From NCBI GenBank assembly GCA_017458805.1, contig JAFTAC010000432.1, positions 1 to 7,584 of the forward strand: 7,584 bases of DNA, read 5' to 3'. Source of the stretch: Victivallales bacterium (GTDB lineage Bacteria; Verrucomicrobiota; Lentisphaeria; Oligosphaerales; Oligosphaeraceae). The notes below the pieces were generated by a model. The model was not told the origin of the DNA, ran no database searches, and worked only from the letters and a program-made list of their open reading frames with translations. Both the position numbers and the translations under genes were made by a program. Below are positions 4,647 through 7,584 of the stretch, piece after piece (the stretch's first letter is position 1; each line of letters starts with the position of its first letter).

Positions 4647-6158
4647 ATGAGAATCACAGTCCTCAAATCCACAGTCGAGACAGCCCTCACCCCCATCCTG
4701 AAAATGGTCGCCAGTGCCAAGCTGCCAGCCGAATTCCACCCCACGCTCACATTCCAGTCCGACAAGCAGAGCTTGTCGATTGGATGCTCCCTGCCCGACC
4801 AGCAGTTGTCTGTTGCCTTGCCTGACGCAGCCTTTAACGAGAAGAACGCCGCCTTCGATGTCAGTCTGGATATCTTCAACGGGATGAGCGCCGCCACTAT
4901 AGGAACGCGCTTCTCCATCGAACAGGATGCCGCCCATGTCAGGCTCAACTGCGATGACCACTTCATCGGCCAGCTCGTGCCGATGACCTCCAAGCCCAAT
5001 CCAGCGTTCCTGCCTACGAAAGACGCAGACATGACTGTGCTGCCGACCAACTTCGCAAACTTCGTCCTCCAGGCGTTCACCTGCGCCAGCGACGACACCA
5101 CACGTGTCGCCCTGACTGGCGTGAACATTTCGCCAAGAGGCATGGCAGGAACCGATGGACACCAGTTGTTCCATCTGCCCTTGCCGTTGCAGTTGAAGCA
5201 GAGTGTCACAATACCCCAGTCAAAGGTATATGCGTCCTTGAAACATCTGCGCTGGACTTCTCTTGCCCATTGGAGAACAGCGGGCAATGACTGGATGTTC
5301 GCCATCTCTGGCGATGGCTTCCGCTACGCTGCAAAGGCTCTTGTCGGCACCTATCCCCAGTACTGGCAGGTCATTCCCCCAGAGGAGGGAAACGATGTCA
5401 GATTCACGCTGACACCCGATGGCACTCAGGCGTTGCAGAGGTTCCTGAATGAAAACACACACGAAGCCAACGCCAAGCTGACCGTCCATCCCGACAGGAT
5501 CGAGCTTCTTGAAACGAACAATACGGACTTGAAGCAGCGTTCAGGCGTGTTTGCATCCATCAGCCAAAGCGCCCGTCTTCCCTGCACTGTCCACATCATC
5601 TCCAACAATCTCAGACAGTTCCTGAAGATGGGCTTCCGCACGCTGTCATTCTCGTCGAAGATGCCAAGCCCGCTGGTCTCGTCCGAAGGCATAGGAAAGT
5701 ACCTTTTCATGCCAGTCAGGGATGAATACGCGAACACGGCAGCCACGGCAGCCACGCCAGCCACGCCAGCCACAACTTCTGTCACCAAGCCCGAAGCCAG
5801 ACCTGAATCCAGGCCTGCAACCGTTACTACCAGTTCAACCGACAACCCCATTACCCCCCAACCCCACAAGGAGAAAACAACCATGACCCAGACCCTCAAC
5901 CCGACCGCTGCCCAAAGCGGCACCATTCCGTCCACATTCACAAGAACCCTTCCGCAGCCGACCGTGGCTGCCCCGAGCAACCCGCTGGAGGAGACCCTTG
6001 CCAATGTCGCCGCCATGCGCGAGGCTCTTGACAGCCTGAACAGCCGCCTCCTTGAGGCTGGCCGCAAGCTCAAGGCCGCCCTCATCGAACAGAAGCAGAA
6101 GGAACGCCAGTATGCCGAGGCAAACCGCAAGCTGGAGCGCATCCGTCTCGCAGTCTAA
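4647..6158 (+). CDS. Divergent DNA polymerase III beta (sliding clamp)-like protein with C-terminal coiled coil
   Basis: A 503-residue protein. Residues 1-358 have the length and landmarks of a bacterial beta clamp: GVNISPRGMAGTDGHQL at 158-174 (compare the family's TDGHRL), LVGTYPQYWQVIP at 232-244 (compare the G-x-FP-x-Y-x-x-VIP strand), and YLFMPVR at 352-358 (compare the C-terminal MPMR that builds the partner-binding cleft). Clamps encircle DNA and tether polymerases and repair enzymes. Overall likeness to host DnaN is weak, so this is an element-borne version. Unusually, the protein continues past the point where clamps end: a Thr/Ala/Pro-rich linker (362-445, with a 9-bp DNA repeat) leads to a charged coiled coil (about 447-501). 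AAGGAG lies 9 nt before ATG 4647. An internal RBS and Met413 suggest a second product. The call rests on motif order, not on a search. Confidence 0.72.
   Translation: MRITVLKSTVETALTPILKMVASAKLPAEFHPTLTFQSDKQSLSIGCSLPDQQLSVALPDAAFNEKNAAFDVSLDIFNGMSAATIGTRFSIEQDAAHVRLNCDDHFIGQLVPMTSKPNPAFLPTKDADMTVLPTNFANFVLQAFTCASDDTTRVALTGVNISPRGMAGTDGHQLFHLPLPLQLKQSVTIPQSKVYASLKHLRWTSLAHWRTAGNDWMFAISGDGFRYAAKALVGTYPQYWQVIPPEEGNDVRFTLTPDGTQALQRFLNENTHEANAKLTVHPDRIELLETNNTDLKQRSGVFASISQSARLPCTVHIISNNLRQFLKMGFRTLSFSSKMPSPLVSSEGIGKYLFMPVRDEYANTAATAATPATPATTSVTKPEARPESRPATVTTSSTDNPITPQPHKEKTTMTQTLNPTAAQSGTIPSTFTRTLPQPTVAAPSNPLEETLANVAAMREALDSLNSRLLEAGRKLKAALIEQKQKERQYAEANRKLERIRLAV
5739..5774 (+). repeat. Four tandem 9-bp repeats in the clamp linker
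   Basis: Four consecutive 9-mers (GCAGCCACG twice, CCAGCCACG, CCAGCCACA) encode an Ala/Thr then Pro/Ala/Thr run immediately after the clamp core. The repeat is in frame, so copy-number change would alter linker length without breaking the gene. Confidence 0.8.
5868..5873 (+). promoter_or_regulatory. Internal Shine-Dalgarno inside the clamp gene
   Basis: AAGGAG is followed after 9 nt by ATG 5883-5885, in frame with the clamp gene. Strength and spacing equal those before the clamp gene itself (AAGGAG, 9 nt) and before the nuclease gene (AAGGAG, 8 nt). Confidence 0.65.
5883..6158 (+). CDS. Probable internally started 91-residue coiled-coil protein
   Basis: From Met413 of the clamp-like protein the frame gives a 91-residue product: a polar Thr/Pro-rich start (MTQTLNPTAAQSG), then from about residue 35 a heptad-like, charged helix (LEETLANVAAMREALDSLNS, then LEAGRKLKAALIEQKQKE onward) to the end. 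The upstream RBS makes separate translation likely. Two readings are possible: a once separate gene joined to the clamp by loss of the clamp stop codon, or a designed overlap giving both long and short forms. The short form could oligomerise with the tail of the long one. No function is known. Confidence 0.5.
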   Translation: MTQTLNPTAAQSGTIPSTFTRTLPQPTVAAPSNPLEETLANVAAMREALDSLNSRLLEAGRKLKAALIEQKQKERQYAEANRKLERIRLAV

Positions 6159-6194
6159 TGCAATCAAGGAGTTAACATCAAGGAGGTAGCAGCC

Positions 6195-6785
6195 ATGTTG
6201 AAGCTCAACCAATCCTATTCCAAGAAAGTGCCCGCCACGGGCGAGTACACCAGCCAGTCCTACCACTGCCAGATTGAAGTCGAACTGCCCGACGGCCTCA
6301 GCGAGCAGGAACTGACGGAGAAGGCACGCAAGGTCTTCGAATTCGTGCGGGACACTGTGGAGGCCGAACTCCACAACAACGCGCCAGCGCAGCAGCCAGT
6401 CCAGCAGATGATACCGCCACCTGCCCCGCAGAACGCACCACAGCAGCAACCTGCTCCGCAGCCACCAGTCCAGCAGTACTACGACCCGCAGCAGCCAGTC
6501 CAGCAGCAGTACTTTGACCCGCAGCAGAGCTATCCGCAACCGCAGCAGGCACAGCAGCAGTACCAGCAGCCCGCTCCGCAGTACCAGCAGAATCAGGGCA
6601 AGCAGCACCGCAACGGCAACGCAGTAGCATCGCCCAAACAGGTGAACTACCTTCTGAGCCTCGCAAAGCGTGCTGGATGGACGATTCAGCAGATACTCCA
6701 GAGGTGCAATGTTCAGGCTGTGGAGCAGATACCGTCCAAGGTATGCAGCCAGCTCATTCAGGAGTTCTCTGGCAACGCCGCATAA
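6195..6785 (+). CDS. Two-domain protein with Pro/Gln-rich linker, possibly DNA-associated
   Basis: This 196-residue protein starts at ATG 6195 with AAGGAGG 8 nt upstream. Residues 1-60 form a compact alpha/beta unit (MLKLNQSYSKKVP, then YHCQIEVELPDGLSEQEL and a helix). Residues 62-138 are low-complexity Pro/Gln/Tyr with repeats such as DPQQPVQQ and FDPQQ. Residues 145-192 (SPKQVNYLLSLAKRAGW, QILQRCNVQAVEQIP, QLIQEF) resemble the small helical 'KQ...YL..LA...G' module found at the C-terminus of many phage and plasmid recombination or DNA-binding proteins. Disordered linkers of this kind also occur in single-strand DNA-binding proteins. Between the clamp and the nuclease, a role in presenting or coating DNA is reasonable but unproven. 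It lies 36 nt after the clamp stop. Confidence 0.72.
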   Translation: MLKLNQSYSKKVPATGEYTSQSYHCQIEVELPDGLSEQELTEKARKVFEFVRDTVEAELHNNAPAQQPVQQMIPPPAPQNAPQQQPAPQPPVQQYYDPQQPVQQQYFDPQQSYPQPQQAQQQYQQPAPQYQQNQGKQHRNGNAVASPKQVNYLLSLAKRAGWTIQQILQRCNVQAVEQIPSKVCSQLIQEFSGNAA

Positions 6786-6804
6786 CCCATCAACCGCATA
6801 ACCC
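6778..6804 (+). repeat. Short direct repeat CCGCATAACCC at the gene end
   Basis: Two exact 11-bp copies (6778-6788 and 6794-6804) lie 16 bp apart, the first containing the stop codon of the preceding gene. They may be a small tandem duplication; no role is evident. Confidence 0.5.
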
Positions 6805-6812
6805 CAAGCAGT

Positions 6813-6839
6813 CCATAGCCAGCGAAATGCTGGCTATGG
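6813..6839 (+). other. Strong intercistronic hairpin before the nuclease gene
   Basis: CCATAGCCAGC (6813-6823) and GCTGGCTATGG (6829-6839) form a perfect 11-bp stem with loop GAAAT. No U-tract follows at once; CTTTT comes 11 nt later and is joined to the RBS. It is therefore more likely an mRNA stabiliser, processing site or partial attenuator than a full terminator. It stands 17 nt before the RBS of the nuclease gene. Confidence 0.7.
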
Positions 6840-6869
6840 GTTCAACCATTCTTTTAAGGAGAAACGATT

Positions 6870-7584
6870 ATGGAAGAATCCAACCCAAAACCCACTCTCG
6901 CACAGCTCAAGGAGCAGCCGCACTACTCCTACAGCGCACTCAACACCTACATCAACACCTGCCAGCTCCTCTACTACTACCGCTACATAGAGAAGGTTGA
7001 AGCCGAGCGGACACCTGTCGCCCTTCCGTTCGGCTCTGCTTTCCACAGCGTCCTGTCCGAACAGGCGCAGGCAGCGAAAACTGGCAACCTCCTCACCGCC
7101 GAGCAGATGACCGAGGCCTTTGCAACCTACTTCCAGGCAAACTGCAAGGATGCCGCCAACATCGTCTTCAAGCGTGACGAGAACATCGAAGACCAGATAG
7201 CCACCGCCAAGAGGATGTTCGAGGTGGTCAACAAGGAGTGGATTGACTACTACAACATCCAGTCCGTAGCCGAGCCGTTCCGAATCGAAATGCCAGGTCT
7301 TTCCAAGCCCGTCATCGGGGAACTTGACATGGTGATTTCCGTGCTGACGCCGTTTGACGATGTGAATGACAAGGGCTTTGACACCATCGTTGACTTCAAG
7401 ACAGCCGCACGGATGTGGTCAGACGATAAGCCATCAAAAGACCTTCAAGCCACAGTCTTTAGCTATGCGTTTGAGAAGACGCATGGGCGCAGGCCATCGT
7501 TCCGTTTCGACATTGTGACGAAGGCGCCGACAGTCAGGCACCTCTACACCAGCCGAGACGAGGACAGCTACCAGCGTCTGGAAA
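6870..7584 (+). CDS. PD-(D/E)XK nuclease superfamily protein (RecB/Cas4-like), 3' end cut by window
   Basis: The frame is open from ATG 6870 to the window end (238 codons and one base). The family signature is visible in order: YSYSALNTYINTCQLLYYYRYI at about 19-40 (the SxSxLxxYxxC...YxYRYI entry helix), FGSAFHSVL at 54-62 with the catalytic-site His59, VIGELDMVI at 148-156 with Asp153, IVDFKTA at 173-179 with Asp175 and Lys177, and QATVFSYAF at 193-201 with Gln193 and Tyr199. All core active-site residues are present, so it should be an active metal-dependent exo- or endonuclease. Cys31 is at the site of the first cluster cysteine of Cas4/AddB-type members; whether further cysteines exist lies beyond the window. 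Phage and plasmid relatives often make single-stranded ends for recombination. The RBS is AAGGAG, 8 nt upstream. There is no CRISPR array in the window. Confidence 0.88.
   Translation, partial: MEESNPKPTLAQLKEQPHYSYSALNTYINTCQLLYYYRYIEKVEAERTPVALPFGSAFHSVLSEQAQAAKTGNLLTAEQMTEAFATYFQANCKDAANIVFKRDENIEDQIATAKRMFEVVNKEWIDYYNIQSVAEPFRIEMPGLSKPVIGELDMVISVLTPFDDVNDKGFDTIVDFKTAARMWSDDKPSKDLQATVFSYAFEKTHGRRPSFRFDIVTKAPTVRHLYTSRDEDSYQRLE

Noticed and set aside
4568..5305. Long minus-strand open frame (245 codons) opposite the clamp-like gene
   Set aside because: It lies antisense to a gene with a good RBS and family motifs, has no RBS of its own, and its translation shows no domain pattern.
5739..5774. 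CRISPR-like or iteron repeat in the clamp gene
   Set aside because: The 9-bp period, the coding frame and the Ala/Thr/Pro translation show a low-complexity protein linker.
5835..6608. Leu-rich minus-strand open frame (257 codons)
   Set aside because: It is the complement of the CAG-rich linker and coiled-coil coding DNA; the Leu/Val repeats mirror Gln/Pro codons on the plus strand.
6870..7584. Assigning the nuclease as a CRISPR Cas4
   Set aside because: No CRISPR array or other cas gene is present and the diagnostic C-terminal cysteines lie beyond the window; the neighbours point to element replication or recombination.
6195..7584. Clamp-binding peptides (QLxLF type) in the two genes after the clamp
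   Set aside because: QLLYY in the nuclease and QLIQEF in the linker protein match only loosely, and the first belongs to a conserved family segment, so no claim is made.

Overview
The window joins two different pieces of a bacterial genome. Positions 1-2300 look like ordinary chromosome: a minus-strand operon of redox/detoxification type under its own TetR-family regulator. Position 2723 starts a complete tRNA-Ala(GGC) gene on the plus strand with promoter and terminator. From about 2840 to the right end, everything is on the plus strand and looks like accessory DNA (integrated element, plasmid or phage): unrecognised small membrane proteins followed by a replication/recombination module. The organism cannot be named from this sequence. 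Coding regions are moderately GC-rich, nearly every gene has a strong AGGAG-type ribosome binding site, promoters resemble sigma-70 type, and the tRNA encodes its CCA. A Gram-negative, possibly anaerobic or gut-associated bacterium is plausible (inference only).

Left part, read leftward from 2300: a sigma-70-like promoter whose -35 lies in a perfect 15-bp palindrome, with a near copy at the start site, then the TetR regulator (1602-2228), a flavodoxin-fold FMN oxidoreductase with a four-cysteine cluster motif (1023-1568), a 28-codon stump of a flavin reductase gene with its own good RBS (904-990), and a carboxymuconolactone-decarboxylase/cupin protein cut by the window edge (1-843). The likely picture is a TetR-derepressed operon for quinone-, aromatic- or peroxide-type stress, which has lost its flavin reductase.

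Middle (2301-3146): about 375 bp without a credible gene, holding hairpins and a diverged pair of structured repeats; the tRNA promoter with phased T-tracts upstream; the tRNA-Ala; a strong terminator; then an AT-richer control region with two tandem 11-bp TAGGGTGACG repeats, a large hairpin, and the same motif as a perfect 18-bp palindrome next to an extended -10 promoter.

Right part (3147-7584): genes for a 279-aa membrane protein of unknown function, a 135-aa protein with signal peptide and two membrane segments (4-nt overlap with the first), a terminator, a 57-aa two-helix membrane peptide, a divergent DNA polymerase III beta-clamp-like protein with an extra C-terminal coiled coil, a protein with a Pro/Gln-rich linker between two small domains, and the start of a PD-(D/E)XK nuclease of the RecB/Cas4-like group. 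Together the last three suggest an element that brings its own sliding clamp and exonuclease. The most notable point is an internal Shine-Dalgarno and ATG inside the clamp gene, in frame, which would also produce the 91-aa coiled-coil tail as a separate protein.
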